NCBI GenBank assembly: GCA_964550855.1
Contig: CAZKBQ010000022.1
Span: 1-64,000 of the forward strand
DNA from: JAGOBP01 sp964550855
Lineage (GTDB): Bacteria; Chloroflexota; Anaerolineae; Fen-1058
Length of the DNA stretch: 64,000 bases
Reading direction: 5' to 3'
Numbering within the stretch: position 1 is the first letter of the stretch; each line of letters starts with the position of its first letter. A program made the position numbers and the translations under genes. The notes beneath the pieces are model-generated. The model saw only the letters and a list, made by a program, of their open reading frames with translations, was not told the DNA's origin and did no database searches. Positions 1-7,780 of this stretch are shown one piece after another.

Positions 1-684
1 GCCACGGCGGCCCCGCCCCAGGGGGCGACCAGCGCTCCGCCGACCACGGCGCCCACCCCGCTGCCGCCGACCGCTACGCCAACCGTCGAGCCGACCGCCG
101 AACCGACGCAGCCTGCCGCGCAGTCCGGCACGACCATCGACATGAACAACCCGATCTTCAAAGCGTACTTCGCGGTGTACAACAAGTTCCCGCGCCGCGC
201 CTCAGCAGAAGTCTACAATGCGGACACGCAAAAAACGACGACGGTCCTGATCGAAACCGACGCCAAAGATCGGTTGCACATCGAAACCGGCGGCGCCGCC
301 GACGAAGCGTTTGTCATGACCATTATCAGCCCCACCATGTACATCAAACAGGGCAACACCTGGCAGAAATTGCCGGGCGCGCAGGCGAGCATGTTCTTGA
401 GCATGTTGACCGATGTCGATTCGCTGCAGCAGCTGTTGAACGCCTTTGGCGAATTGACCAGCTACACCGTCACGCCGCTCGGCCCGGAGGCATTGGACGG
501 TGTGCCGGCCATGGCTTATGCCAGCGAGTTCACCATGAAGGATGGCACCTCGTCCACGAGCAAAGCGTGGATTGGCGCCGATGGCTTGCTGATCCGCGAT
601 CGTATTGAGACTTCCGACGGGGCGGTGATCACGACGACTTACACCTTCGATCCGGGCATCAAAGTCGAAGCACCGATCCCGTGA
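1..684 (+). CDS. Secreted lipoprotein-like protein, 5' end outside window
   Basis: The reading frame is open from base 1 and ends in TGA at 682-684, so the start lies upstream. The visible part begins with a Pro/Thr/Ala-rich linker of about 45 residues (PTTAPTP, TATPT), followed by a folded domain of about 180 residues beginning near MNNPIFKAY at 142. The alternating beta pattern (MYIKQGNTWQKL, AWIGADGLLIRDRIE) resembles LolA/LppX-type lipoprotein domains, in which a beta-sheet cradle binds lipid. The linker type is common in Chloroflexota cell-surface proteins, where it usually follows a lipobox or membrane anchor; neither is visible here. The LppX/LolA assignment is a fold-level guess. The gene is alone on its side, and a hairpin follows the stop. 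Confidence 0.7.
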   Translation, partial: ATAAPPQGATSAPPTTAPTPLPPTATPTVEPTAEPTQPAAQSGTTIDMNNPIFKAYFAVYNKFPRRASAEVYNADTQKTTTVLIETDAKDRLHIETGGAADEAFVMTIISPTMYIKQGNTWQKLPGAQASMFLSMLTDVDSLQQLLNAFGELTSYTVTPLGPEALDGVPAMAYASEFTMKDGTSSTSKAWIGADGLLIRDRIETSDGAVITTTYTFDPGIKVEAPIP

Positions 685-710
685 GATCGTCGCGGACAAA
701 GTCTGTACTC

Positions 711-740
711 ACGCGGCGCGATCGACCGATCGCGCCGTGT
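711..740 (+). terminator. GC-rich hairpin downstream of first gene
   Basis: A 12-bp stem (711-722 with 729-740, one G-T pair) encloses a 6-nt loop. No T-run follows, so it may be a weak or factor-assisted terminator. Nothing else was recognised between it and folD (741-946), apart from a possible -10 box TACACT at 879-884. Confidence 0.4.
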
Positions 741-946
741 TGCTGTGCGCGGCCAGGCCAGCGCGTCGCGGCTCCGTCGGCACAGGCGTCACGTCCCGGG
801 GCTGCCGGGGGTTCTTCGCCTTGATATTCATCCCCGTCACAAATGACATTCGCCACTCCCCCCTTCCCCGCCTCATGGTACACTGAAAACTGCGCTGAAA
901 TCAGATTTTCAACTCCAAATTTCAATCCCCACACGAGGAGTACAGA

Positions 947-1858
947 ATGACTGCACAATTAATCGACGGTAAGGCAGTGGCGGCGGACATCCACGCCGAA
1001 GTGCGCGCCGCGGCGGCCGAGTTCAAGGCGGCGCACGGCTTCGCGCCCGGCCTGGCCACGGTGCTGGTGGGCGACCGCGAGGATTCGCGCTCGTACGTCC
1101 GGGCCAAGCGGCAGGCCTGCGCCGACGACGGCATCGAGTCGTTTCCGAACGAACTGCCCGCCACCGCCACCCAGGACGAAGTGCTGGCGCTGGTGCAGCA
1201 GCTGGCGGCCGATCCCAAAGTGCACGGCATCCTGGTGCAGCTGCCCATGCCCGGTCACATCAACGAAGAGGCCATCCTCAACGCCGTGCCGATCACCAAG
1301 GACGTGGACGGTTTTCACCCGGTCAACATCGGTAAGCTGGGCATGAAGAACCGCGAGCCGTCGTTTGCGCCCTGCACGCCTGCCGGGGTGATCGAATTGC
1401 TCGATCGGATCAACGTGAAGATCGAGGGGGCGAATGCCGTCGTGCTGGGCCGCAGCAACATCGTGGGGCTGCCCGTGTCGCTGCTGCTGCTGGGCCGCAA
1501 CGCGACTGTGACCGTGTGCCATTCGCGCACCAAGGATATTGCCGGGGTGGTCAAACAGGCCGATATTCTGGTGGCAGCGATCGGCAAGGCGAAGTTCGTC
1601 AAGGGCGACTGGGTCAAGCCCGGCGCCGTCGTCATCGACGTTGGTGTGAACAGCGTCCCGGTGCTCAATCCCGATGGCACGCCGGCCATCAGCGAGAAGA
1701 CCGGCAAGCCGCGCAATAAGCTGGTGGGCGACGTGGACTTCGACGCGGTGAAGGAAGTGGCGGCCGCCATCACGCCGGTGCCCGGCGGCGTCGGCCCGAT
1801 GACGATCGCGATGCTGATGAAGAACACGCTGCTGGCCGCACAGCGCTCGGTGAAGTAA
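947..1858 (+). CDS. folD: Bifunctional methylenetetrahydrofolate dehydrogenase / cyclohydrolase FolD
   Basis: FolD interconverts 5,10-methylene-, methenyl- and 10-formyl-tetrahydrofolate in the cytoplasm, supplying one-carbon units and NADPH. At 303 residues it is close to the usual FolD length. The catalytic YxxxK motif is Y50-K54 (SYVRAK), D121 lies in KDVDGFHP, and the folate-side signature VQLPMPGHI is at about 97-105. PCTPAGVIELL and the NADP-binding stretch VVLGRSNIVGLPVSLLL follow, and the family signature PVPGGVGPMT is near the C-terminus. A GAGGAG ribosome-binding site lies about 8 nt before the ATG. The gene stands alone, separated from the convergent deacetylase gene by a bidirectional hairpin. 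The assignment is secure. Confidence 0.97.
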   Translation: MTAQLIDGKAVAADIHAEVRAAAAEFKAAHGFAPGLATVLVGDREDSRSYVRAKRQACADDGIESFPNELPATATQDEVLALVQQLAADPKVHGILVQLPMPGHINEEAILNAVPITKDVDGFHPVNIGKLGMKNREPSFAPCTPAGVIELLDRINVKIEGANAVVLGRSNIVGLPVSLLLLGRNATVTVCHSRTKDIAGVVKQADILVAAIGKAKFVKGDWVKPGAVVIDVGVNSVPVLNPDGTPAISEKTGKPRNKLVGDVDFDAVKEVAAAITPVPGGVGPMTIAMLMKNTLLAAQRSVK

Positions 1859-1886
1859 CTTTAACTTCAGACAAAAACGCACTGAC

Positions 1887-1925
1887 AAGGGATGGAGAGG
1901 TCGCCCCGCGATCTCTCCATCCCTT
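1887..1925. terminator. Bidirectional hairpin between convergent folD and deacetylase
   Basis: A perfect 13-bp stem (1887-1899 with 1913-1925) with a 13-nt loop sits between two convergent genes. It is followed by CGTTTC on the plus strand. The second arm sequence is partly repeated at 1930-1940. Confidence 0.65.
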
Positions 1926-1953
1926 CGTTTCTCCATCCCCCGCTGATGCCCGC

Positions 1954-3009
1954 TCACTCGGCAAACGGCTGCAGAAACGCCGCCGCATTCCGCCCCAGCG
2001 ACTCCAGGTGATAGCCGCCCTCTTGCACGATGACGGTGGGCACATTCAACTTCTTGATGCGCCGCGCGATGATCGGATAATCGGCGGTGGTCAGCGAGAA
2101 CCGGCTGATGGGATCGCCGCCGTAGGTGTCAAACCCCACGGCAATCACCAGCGCCCACGGCTGAAACAGGTGAATGCGATCGAGCACCAGATCGATTGAT
2201 TGCAGATACCAGTCGCCGGTGGTGTGCGGCGGCAGCGGCACATTGAGGTTGTTGCCTTCGCCTTCGTCCTCGCCCAGTTCATCGGCATAGCCCACAAAGT
2301 ACGGATACTCGCCGGCCGGATCGGCGTGGATCGAGATGGTGAGCACGCGATCATCGGTGTAGAAGATGTCCTGGGTGCCGTTGCCGTGATGGTAGTCGAT
2401 GTCGAGCACGGCCACCGGCCCGCGCATGCTCAAAATCTTGGCGGCGATGGCGGTGTTGTTGAAGTAGCAGTAGCCGCCGCTGAAATCGCGCCCGGCGTGA
2501 TGGCCCGGCGGACGGCACAAGGCGTAGGCGGCGCGCTCGCCATAGAGCACCAGGTTGGCCGCCGTCATGGCGCAGCGCGCTGAACCAAGCGCTGCTTCAT
2601 ACGTGCCTTCGATCAACGGCGCGGTCAGATCGAAGGTGTAATAGCCGTACGCTTCGAGGGCCTTTTTGGGGTGCGCCGCCTTGCGCCGCCAGCGGGGCGG
2701 CGGCACCGTGGCTGGATAGTAGGTGGGTGGATAGCCTTCTGGCACGCGCGGCTTCGTCGCCAGCCAGTCGCGATAGCCGTCGCGCACGAAGCCCACGTAG
2801 TCGGCGTCGTGGACGATCAGCGGCAGGCTGTCGTGCTTGCCTTCGTCCGGCGGGCGGATCGCCGCCCATTCGGCTGCGCGCAGTGTCTCCAGGATGACGT
2901 CCACGCGCTGCGGCGACTCAAAGTACTGCGTTACCAACCCGCCCGGCGCGATTTCAAACGTGGGCGCGTGCAGCGTGTACGTCTCGGAGTGGATAACGGG
3001 CAGTGGCAT
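1954..3009 (-). CDS. Histone deacetylase family / acetylpolyamine amidohydrolase-like hydrolase
   Basis: This 351-residue protein belongs to the zinc-dependent arginase/deacetylase superfamily. Bacterial members remove acetyl groups from polyamines, acetylated proteins or similar amides. Diagnostic motifs are the paired His in RPPGHHAG, the metal site DIDYHHGNGTQ, a later metal Asp in GFDTYGGDP, and the catalytic Tyr in QEGGYHLES. The start chosen is the ATG at 3009, preceded by AAGGGGAGG. The frame stays open to 3093, but that extension is translated heptamer repeat (SLLVTHYSLL) and is not part of the protein. The substrate cannot be told from sequence. It is divergent from tilS. Confidence 0.9.
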   Translation of the reverse strand: MPLPVIHSETYTLHAPTFEIAPGGLVTQYFESPQRVDVILETLRAAEWAAIRPPDEGKHDSLPLIVHDADYVGFVRDGYRDWLATKPRVPEGYPPTYYPATVPPPRWRRKAAHPKKALEAYGYYTFDLTAPLIEGTYEAALGSARCAMTAANLVLYGERAAYALCRPPGHHAGRDFSGGYCYFNNTAIAAKILSMRGPVAVLDIDYHHGNGTQDIFYTDDRVLTISIHADPAGEYPYFVGYADELGEDEGEGNNLNVPLPPHTTGDWYLQSIDLVLDRIHLFQPWALVIAVGFDTYGGDPISRFSLTTADYPIIARRIKKLNVPTVIVQEGGYHLESLGRNAAAFLQPFAE

Positions 3010-3021
3010 GCCTCCCCTTTC

Positions 3022-3077
3022 GCGTGATGAATGGTGAATGATGAGTAACGAGTAATGAGTAACGAGTAATGAGTAAA
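3022..3077. repeat. Heptanucleotide tandem repeat (GAGTRAY), copy 1
   Basis: Perfect 7-bp units run from 3043 to 3077: GAGTAAC, GAGTAAT, GAGTAAC, GAGTAAT, GAGTAAA. Three degenerate units precede them in the same phase. The array lies between the divergent deacetylase and tilS genes and resembles cyanobacterial short tandemly repeated repetitive sequences. Related arrays occur at 29477, 35710 and 56633. Confidence 0.85.
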
Positions 3078-3110
3078 ACAGGACCAGCCACAACTTATCG
3101 CCCGGCCGCC

Positions 3111-3139
3111 TTGTCAGCCCTTCGCCTTGTCATTATAAT
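3111..3139 (+). promoter_or_regulatory. Promoter of tilS, leaderless type
   Basis: TTGTCA (3111-3116), a 17-nt spacer and TATAAT (3134-3139) form a near-consensus housekeeping promoter. Only 6 nt separate the -10 box from the tilS ATG at 3146, so transcription should start at or next to the start codon. No Shine-Dalgarno sequence is present. Confidence 0.75.
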
Positions 3140-3145
3140 CCAACT

Positions 3146-4633
3146 ATGAACCTGTTGGATCAAATGCGCCGGGCAATTGCCCGGCACGATCTGATCGATC
3201 GCAGCTCGACGGTCGTCGTCGGCGTGTCGGGCGGCGCCGACTCCGTGTGTCTGCTGCACGCACTGATCACCCTCGCGCCCGAATACGATCTGCGCCTGCA
3301 CGTGGCGCACCTCGACCATCAGCTGCGCGGCGAAGCGGCCCGCGCCGACGCCGACTTTGTGCGCGACCTGGCGCAGCACTGGGGCTTGCCCCATTCGATC
3401 GAGTCACGCGACGTGGCGGCCTTTGCCCGCGATTACAAATTGTCGCTCGAAGAGGCGGCGCGCCAGGTGCGGTACGGCTTCTTGATCGAAGTGGCGCTGG
3501 CCCAGGGCAGCGAAACCATCGCCGTGGCACACCATGCCGACGATCAAACCGAATCGGTGTTGATGCACTTCCTGCGCGGCAGCGGGCTGGCCGGCCTGCG
3601 CGGCATGCAGCCCAAACTGCGGCTGAATGATTTCCGGAGGCTGAGGCGCAGCGATCACTCGGCAATCAGCACCGGGCAATCGAAAATCCATTTGATTCGC
3701 CCGCTGCTCGACGTGCCGCGCGTCGCCATCGAGGCGTACTGTCAGGAGCACGCGCTGGCGTTTAAGACCGACGCCACCAACGCCGATACCACTTACTTTC
3801 GCAATCGCCTGCGGCACGAGCTGCTGCCGACGCTCGAAACGTATAATCCCAACATCCGATCGATCCTGCGGCGCACCGCGGAAGTGGTGCAGGCCGATTA
3901 CGAATTGCTGGAGGCGCATCGCAACTTCGCCTGGGATATGACCATTCTCGACGAGACCGAGACCGCCATCACGTTCAGTCTGTCGGCGTGGCGCGAGCAG
4001 CCGCTCGGCACCCGGCGTGCGCTCTTGCGCCGCGCCATCCAACAGCTGCGATCGTCGCTGCGCGACATCGCCTTTGTTCACGTCGAAGACGCGGTCGATC
4101 TGCTGCAGCACGCCACTACCGGCGATCAGGCCACCCTGCCGCAGAACCTGGTGTTGGAAGTCAATTACGATTCGTTCACCATTGCCCCGCGCGATCAACT
4201 CGTCCTGCCCGATTGGCCGCAGCTGCCCGAAGAGTCATCGTCGCTGACCGCCAACGTACCCGGCCGCACCACGCTGCCCGGATCGGCGTGGGTGTTGGAC
4301 GCGGAGATCACCGCCGTTCGGCCGGAAGAACTATCGGGCGGGTGGGCGGCCTGCCTGGACGCCGATCAGCTGATCGGGCCGTTGATCCTGCGCCCGCGCC
4401 AATCGAGTGATCGTTTTCATCCACACGGCATGCCATCGCCGGTCCGCTTGAAGGACTGGCTCATCGGCGTCAAAGTGCCGCGCATCGTGCGTCATCACCT
4501 GCCGCTGCTTGTGACGGGCGATCAAATCGCGTGGGTGCCGGGGGTGCGCGTGGGCCAGCGGTTTGTCGTCACCGATCAGACTCGGCGCTTTTTGAGATTG
4601 ACTTTTTTCAAGGAGGAAGCGAACAACGGGTAG
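3146..4633 (+). CDS. tilS: tRNA(Ile)-lysidine synthase TilS
   Basis: TilS attaches lysine to C34 of the CAU-anticodon isoleucine tRNA, so that it reads AUA; the enzyme is essential in most bacteria. The N-terminal PP-loop ATPase motif is VSGGADS at residues 27-33, followed by HVAHLDHQLRG and AVAHHADDQTES. RPLLDVPR and TYFRNRLRHELLPTL are also family signatures, and the C-terminal TilS domain runs to residue 495. Between PKLRL and HLIRPLLDVPR there is an extra stretch of about 20 residues encoded partly by 7-mers at 3661-3688. Start choice: ATG at 3146, directly behind a TATAAT box with no ribosome-binding site. Confidence 0.95.
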   Translation: MNLLDQMRRAIARHDLIDRSSTVVVGVSGGADSVCLLHALITLAPEYDLRLHVAHLDHQLRGEAARADADFVRDLAQHWGLPHSIESRDVAAFARDYKLSLEEAARQVRYGFLIEVALAQGSETIAVAHHADDQTESVLMHFLRGSGLAGLRGMQPKLRLNDFRRLRRSDHSAISTGQSKIHLIRPLLDVPRVAIEAYCQEHALAFKTDATNADTTYFRNRLRHELLPTLETYNPNIRSILRRTAEVVQADYELLEAHRNFAWDMTILDETETAITFSLSAWREQPLGTRRALLRRAIQQLRSSLRDIAFVHVEDAVDLLQHATTGDQATLPQNLVLEVNYDSFTIAPRDQLVLPDWPQLPEESSSLTANVPGRTTLPGSAWVLDAEITAVRPEELSGGWAACLDADQLIGPLILRPRQSSDRFHPHGMPSPVRLKDWLIGVKVPRIVRHHLPLLVTGDQIAWVPGVRVGQRFVVTDQTRRFLRLTFFKEEANNG

Positions 4634-4663
4634 CTACGACCAGGGCCTTACTCATCGCACATC

Positions 4664-5599
4664 ATGGATCTATCGCTGACTTCAACCAAGACTTCCTCGT
4701 TAAATCGTGGTTACGCCATCGGCCTGACCGGCATCTTCCTGTGGTCGTGGACGGGCATCTTCATCAGCTATCTGCTGCGCCATTTCCCTTTGCTGCCCAT
4801 GACGCTGGCCTTCTGGCGGGACGTGTTTGTTGTCATTACCCTGGTGCTGGCTTTCATCGTGGTGCGGCGCAGTGCGCTGATCGCCGAGGCCGGCCAGCGC
4901 CGCTTTTTGCTGCTGTACGGCGTGTCGCTGACGCTGATGAACGTGCTATGGACGTGGTCGGTGGCATTGAACGGCGCGGCCGTGTCCACCGTGTTGGTGT
5001 ACGCTTCGCCCGGCATTACCGCGCTGGCCGCGCGTTATTTCTTCAAGGAGCGGCTCAGCGCCGTGCGGTTAGGCGCGTTTGCAGCCAGTCTCATCGGCTG
5101 TGTGCTGGTGGCCCGCGCCACCGATCCGGCGCAGTGGAACTTGAACGCGGCCGGCATCCTCATCGGCGTGCTGTCGGCGTTTGGCTTCACGTTCTACAGC
5201 ATGATGGGCAAAGCCACCGCGCATCGGCGCATCAACTCGTGGACGGCCACGTTATGGGCCTTTATCGTGGCCGCCGCCGCGCTGCTGCCTTTGGCCTTGC
5301 TTGCGGCGTCCACCAGTGTGCCGCCCTCGTCGCTGTTGTCGCTGGGCGCGCAGTGGGACGGCTGGCTGATCTTGATCGTGCTGGCGGTTATTCCCACCGT
5401 GGGCGGCTTTGGCCTGTACACGGCCAGCCTGACGCACCTGCCGGCCGGTACGGCCAATTTGCTGGCCACGCTGGAGCCGGTGCTCACGACGATCTGGGCC
5501 TATCTGCTGTTGGGCGAATCGTTGGACGGCGGACAACTGTTGGGCGCTGCGCTGATCTTTGCCAGCGTTATGGCCTTGCGGCTGGAAGACAAACGCTGA
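4664..5599 (+). CDS. EamA/DMT-family membrane transporter
   Basis: A 311-residue protein with about ten hydrophobic helices arranged as two EamA halves, the hallmark of the drug/metabolite transporter superfamily. Signs include GIFLWSWTGIFISYLLR in helix 1, YASPGITALAARYFFKERLS closing the first half, and ANLLATLEPVLTTIWAYLLLGESL closing the second. Such proteins move amino acids, nucleotides or other small metabolites across the inner membrane. The substrate is unknown. It starts 30 nt after tilS without a clear ribosome-binding site, and ends 12 nt before the ModE-like gene, so the three may be cotranscribed. Confidence 0.9.
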   Translation: MDLSLTSTKTSSLNRGYAIGLTGIFLWSWTGIFISYLLRHFPLLPMTLAFWRDVFVVITLVLAFIVVRRSALIAEAGQRRFLLLYGVSLTLMNVLWTWSVALNGAAVSTVLVYASPGITALAARYFFKERLSAVRLGAFAASLIGCVLVARATDPAQWNLNAAGILIGVLSAFGFTFYSMMGKATAHRRINSWTATLWAFIVAAAALLPLALLAASTSVPPSSLLSLGAQWDGWLILIVLAVIPTVGGFGLYTASLTHLPAGTANLLATLEPVLTTIWAYLLLGESLDGGQLLGAALIFASVMALRLEDKR

Positions 5600-5611
5600 G
5601 GGGAGGCACCC

Positions 5612-5941
5612 ATGGAACCCAAATTCAACCTGTGGATCGAGCACAACGGCGTGGTCGTGCTGAGCGAGTGGCGCGCGCGCCTGCTTGACGCGATCGATCA
5701 GACCGGGTCCATCAGCCGCGCCGCCGATCGCATGAAGATCACCTACCATCGCGCGTGGGAGAAGCTGCACGAGATGGAGGAGGGCCTGGGCGAGAAGCTG
5801 ATCAACGCCCAGGTGGGCGGGGTCGGCGGCGGCGGGGCCGAGCTAACCGATCGGGGCCGCGAACTGCTGGGGCAGTTTCGGGCGTTCAGCGACGGCTTGA
5901 GCGATGAGATCGATCAGCGTTTTGCAGCCAATTTCAAATAG
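5612..5941 (+). CDS. ModE-like winged-helix regulator (DNA-binding domain only)
   Basis: A 109-residue protein matching the N-terminal DNA-binding domain of the molybdate regulator ModE. It shows LLDAIDQTGSISRAADRM as the helix-turn-helix, YHRAWEKLHEME as the recognition helix and dimer region, and ELTDRGRELLGQF at the wing and end. The C-terminal molybdate-binding (TOBE/mop) domains of full ModE are absent, so metal sensing, if any, must differ. A GGGGAGG site precedes the ATG. It is followed by a strong terminator and then by the tungstate/molybdate transporter genes, the likely regulated target. Confidence 0.85.
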   Translation: MEPKFNLWIEHNGVVVLSEWRARLLDAIDQTGSISRAADRMKITYHRAWEKLHEMEEGLGEKLINAQVGGVGGGGAELTDRGRELLGQFRAFSDGLSDEIDQRFAANFK

Positions 5942-5949
5942 CTTTTAAG

Positions 5950-5986
5950 ACCCGATCGGCTGGACGGGCCGATCGGGTTTTGTTTT
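5950..5986 (+). terminator. Rho-independent terminator after the ModE-like gene
   Basis: A perfect 10-bp stem (5950-5959 with 5969-5978) with a 9-nt loop, followed by TTTGTTTTG. The arms carry the CCGATCGG motif frequent in this genome. The last bases of its T-tract merge with the next -35 box. Confidence 0.9.
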
Positions 5987-6035
5987 GACAGCGGTGTTCT
6001 TATCTGGTATAACGCTGTTATCCCCGATTGGGATA
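5985..6035 (+). promoter_or_regulatory. tup operon promoter with overlapping dyad (putative Mo/W operator)
   Basis: TTGACA (5985-5990), a 17-nt spacer and TATAAC (6008-6013) form a near-consensus promoter. A dyad, TATCCC (6019-6024) and GGGATA (6030-6035), begins right at the expected transcription start, and imperfect outer arms (AACGCT/GCGGTT) extend it. Such a position suits repression by the adjacent ModE-like protein. The operator role is inferred. Confidence 0.7.
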
Positions 6036-6058
6036 GCGGTTGTTTCATGGAGGCCAGA

Positions 6059-6967
6059 ATGATGAACCACTCGCTGCTGGTGCCGATGCTTGCTACCGTG
6101 ATGATCGCGACTGCTTGCACACCAGTAGCGGCCCCGGTCCAGCCGACCTCAGCGCCCGCGCTGCCGGCCGCAACGCCTCAGGTTTTGAGGCTGGCGACGA
6201 CGACCAGCACCGCCGACTCCGGCCTGCTGGACGCGATTCTGCCGGATTTTCAGGCCAAGTACAACGCCCGCGTCGATGTCGTCGCCGTCGGTACCGGACA
6301 GGCCATTGCCATCGGGCAGAAGGGCGACGCCGATGTGCTGCTGGTGCATGCCCGCAAAGCGGAAGATCAGTTTGTGGCCGACGGGCACGCTAAAGCGCGC
6401 TTCGACGTGATGTACAACGATTTCATCCTGCTTGGCCCCATGGCCGATCCGGCCAAAGTTGCCGGCCTGGCACAGACTAAGGATGCCTTCAAAGCGATCA
6501 TGGACAGCAAATCGATCTTCGCCAGCCGGGGTGATGAATCGGGCACGCACAGCAAGGAGTTGAGCATCTGGTCGTCGTTGGGCGTGACACCGACGACCGA
6601 CATGCAGTGGTATCAATCGCTGGGACAAGGCATGGGCGACACGCTGCTCTTTGCCAACGAGCGCAGCGCGTACACGTTGTCCGATCGTGGTACGTACCTA
6701 TCGATGAAGGCCAAACTGCCCAACTTGATGATAATGGTGGGCGGGAACACCATCGATGAGAATAAAGACAAGGCGTTGTTGAATTCATACGGCGTCATGG
6801 CCGTCAACCCCGACAGGCATCCCGGCGTTAAATTCGATCTGGCGATGCAATTTATAAAGTGGCTGACCTCGGTCGAGACGGAGCGGCAGATCGGCGACTA
6901 TGGTAGAGACAAGTTCGGCGCACCGCTGTTTTATCCGTCTTCGGCCGAGTGGCAAGCCGCGCAGTAA
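6059..6967 (+). CDS. tupA: Tungstate/molybdate ABC transporter substrate-binding lipoprotein (TupA-like)
   Basis: This extracytoplasmic protein captures tungstate or molybdate and delivers it to the TupB permease. It has a lipoprotein signal ending in the lipobox IATAC (Cys about residue 20), then a Pro/Ala linker. The mature domain begins LRLATTTSTADSGLLDAILPDF, the TTTS element typical of TupA oxyanion binding. VGTGQAIAIGQKGDADVLLVHA and SRGDESGTHSKEL are further family signatures. The ATG at 6059 was chosen because GGAGG (6049-6053) lies 5 nt before it; an ATG at 6047 overlaps that site. It is the first gene of a three-gene importer. Tungstate versus molybdate preference cannot be settled by eye. 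Confidence 0.9.
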   Translation: MMNHSLLVPMLATVMIATACTPVAAPVQPTSAPALPAATPQVLRLATTTSTADSGLLDAILPDFQAKYNARVDVVAVGTGQAIAIGQKGDADVLLVHARKAEDQFVADGHAKARFDVMYNDFILLGPMADPAKVAGLAQTKDAFKAIMDSKSIFASRGDESGTHSKELSIWSSLGVTPTTDMQWYQSLGQGMGDTLLFANERSAYTLSDRGTYLSMKAKLPNLMIMVGGNTIDENKDKALLNSYGVMAVNPDRHPGVKFDLAMQFIKWLTSVETERQIGDYGRDKFGAPLFYPSSAEWQAAQ

Positions 6968-7081
6968 TGGAAGAGATAGTTCGGTGGTTAAGACACTGCC
7001 GCGCTAGCCCACTACCGAGGTGGTCTCATCGAAGACCTGTTCCGCGCCTTCTCCAGCCCCGACCTGATCGAAATCGTCGCG

Positions 7082-7690
7082 TTGACCCTGCGCGTCACGG
7101 GTGTGGCGTTGATCGTCGCCACCCTGCTCGGTGTGCCGCTGGGCGCGCTCATCGGCCTGACCAAGTTTCGCGGCAAGGGCGTGGTCCGCGCCGTGCTGTA
7201 CACCGGTATGGGGCTGCCGCCCGTCGTGGTGGGCCTGTTTGTATACTTGGCGCTGTCGCGCAGCGGACCGCTGGGATCGCTGGAATGGCTGTTCACACCC
7301 AGCGCTATGATCGTCGCGCAGACCATCATCGCGCTGCCGCTGACAATGGGGCTGACGATGACGAGCGTGGAAAGCGTCAATCCCGAATTGCGGCGGCAGA
7401 TCGTCGCGTTGGGCGCGACGCCCGCCCAGACTGCTTGGACGACTTTGCACGAGGCGCGCATCGGCGTGACCGCTGCCATCGTGGCGGCGTTTGGCGGCAT
7501 CATTTCCGAAGTAGGTGCGGTGATGCTGGTAGGCGGCAACATCGCCGGACAAACACGCGTGCTTACCACCGCCATCGTGCTTGAAACACGCCAAGGCGAT
7601 TTCAGCCTGGCGCTGGCATTGGGCGTCATCTTGGTGGCCATTACGTTTATCGTGAATGCGGCCCTCATACGCCTGCAGAGCAGGGGCTGA
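7082..7690 (+). CDS. tupB: Tungstate/molybdate ABC transporter permease (TupB-like), start uncertain
   Basis: Inner-membrane permease of the importer: hydrophobic helices, with the ABC coupling loop around the EAA-like segment LRRQIVALGATPAQTAWTTLHEARIGV. GIISEVGAVMLVGGNIAGQTRVLTTAI is typical of TupB. The only standard start is TTG at 7082 (residue 1 of TLRVTGVALIVATLLGVP), yet family-like sequence (GGLIEDLFRAFSSPDLIEIVA) continues upstream in the same frame to about 7019. That part has no ATG, GTG or TTG before the in-frame stop at 6989-6991. A GAGGTGG site at 7017-7023 suggests initiation at a rare codon such as ATC 7028 or CTG 7037, or a sequence error. The gene lies between tupA and the ATPase gene. 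Confidence 0.85.
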   Translation: MTLRVTGVALIVATLLGVPLGALIGLTKFRGKGVVRAVLYTGMGLPPVVVGLFVYLALSRSGPLGSLEWLFTPSAMIVAQTIIALPLTMGLTMTSVESVNPELRRQIVALGATPAQTAWTTLHEARIGVTAAIVAAFGGIISEVGAVMLVGGNIAGQTRVLTTAIVLETRQGDFSLALALGVILVAITFIVNAALIRLQSRG

Positions 7691-7780
7691 CACCCCCGGC
7701 TGTGCCGAGGCTGCCGCGCACTTGTTCTGAGTCGGTTTTCTTCGGTGCTCCAATCAGTGGTCATACTTATCATAAACGCC

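Noticed and set aside
3022..3077. CRISPR array
   Set aside because: Units are 7 bp with no spacers and no cas genes nearby; these are short tandem repeats.
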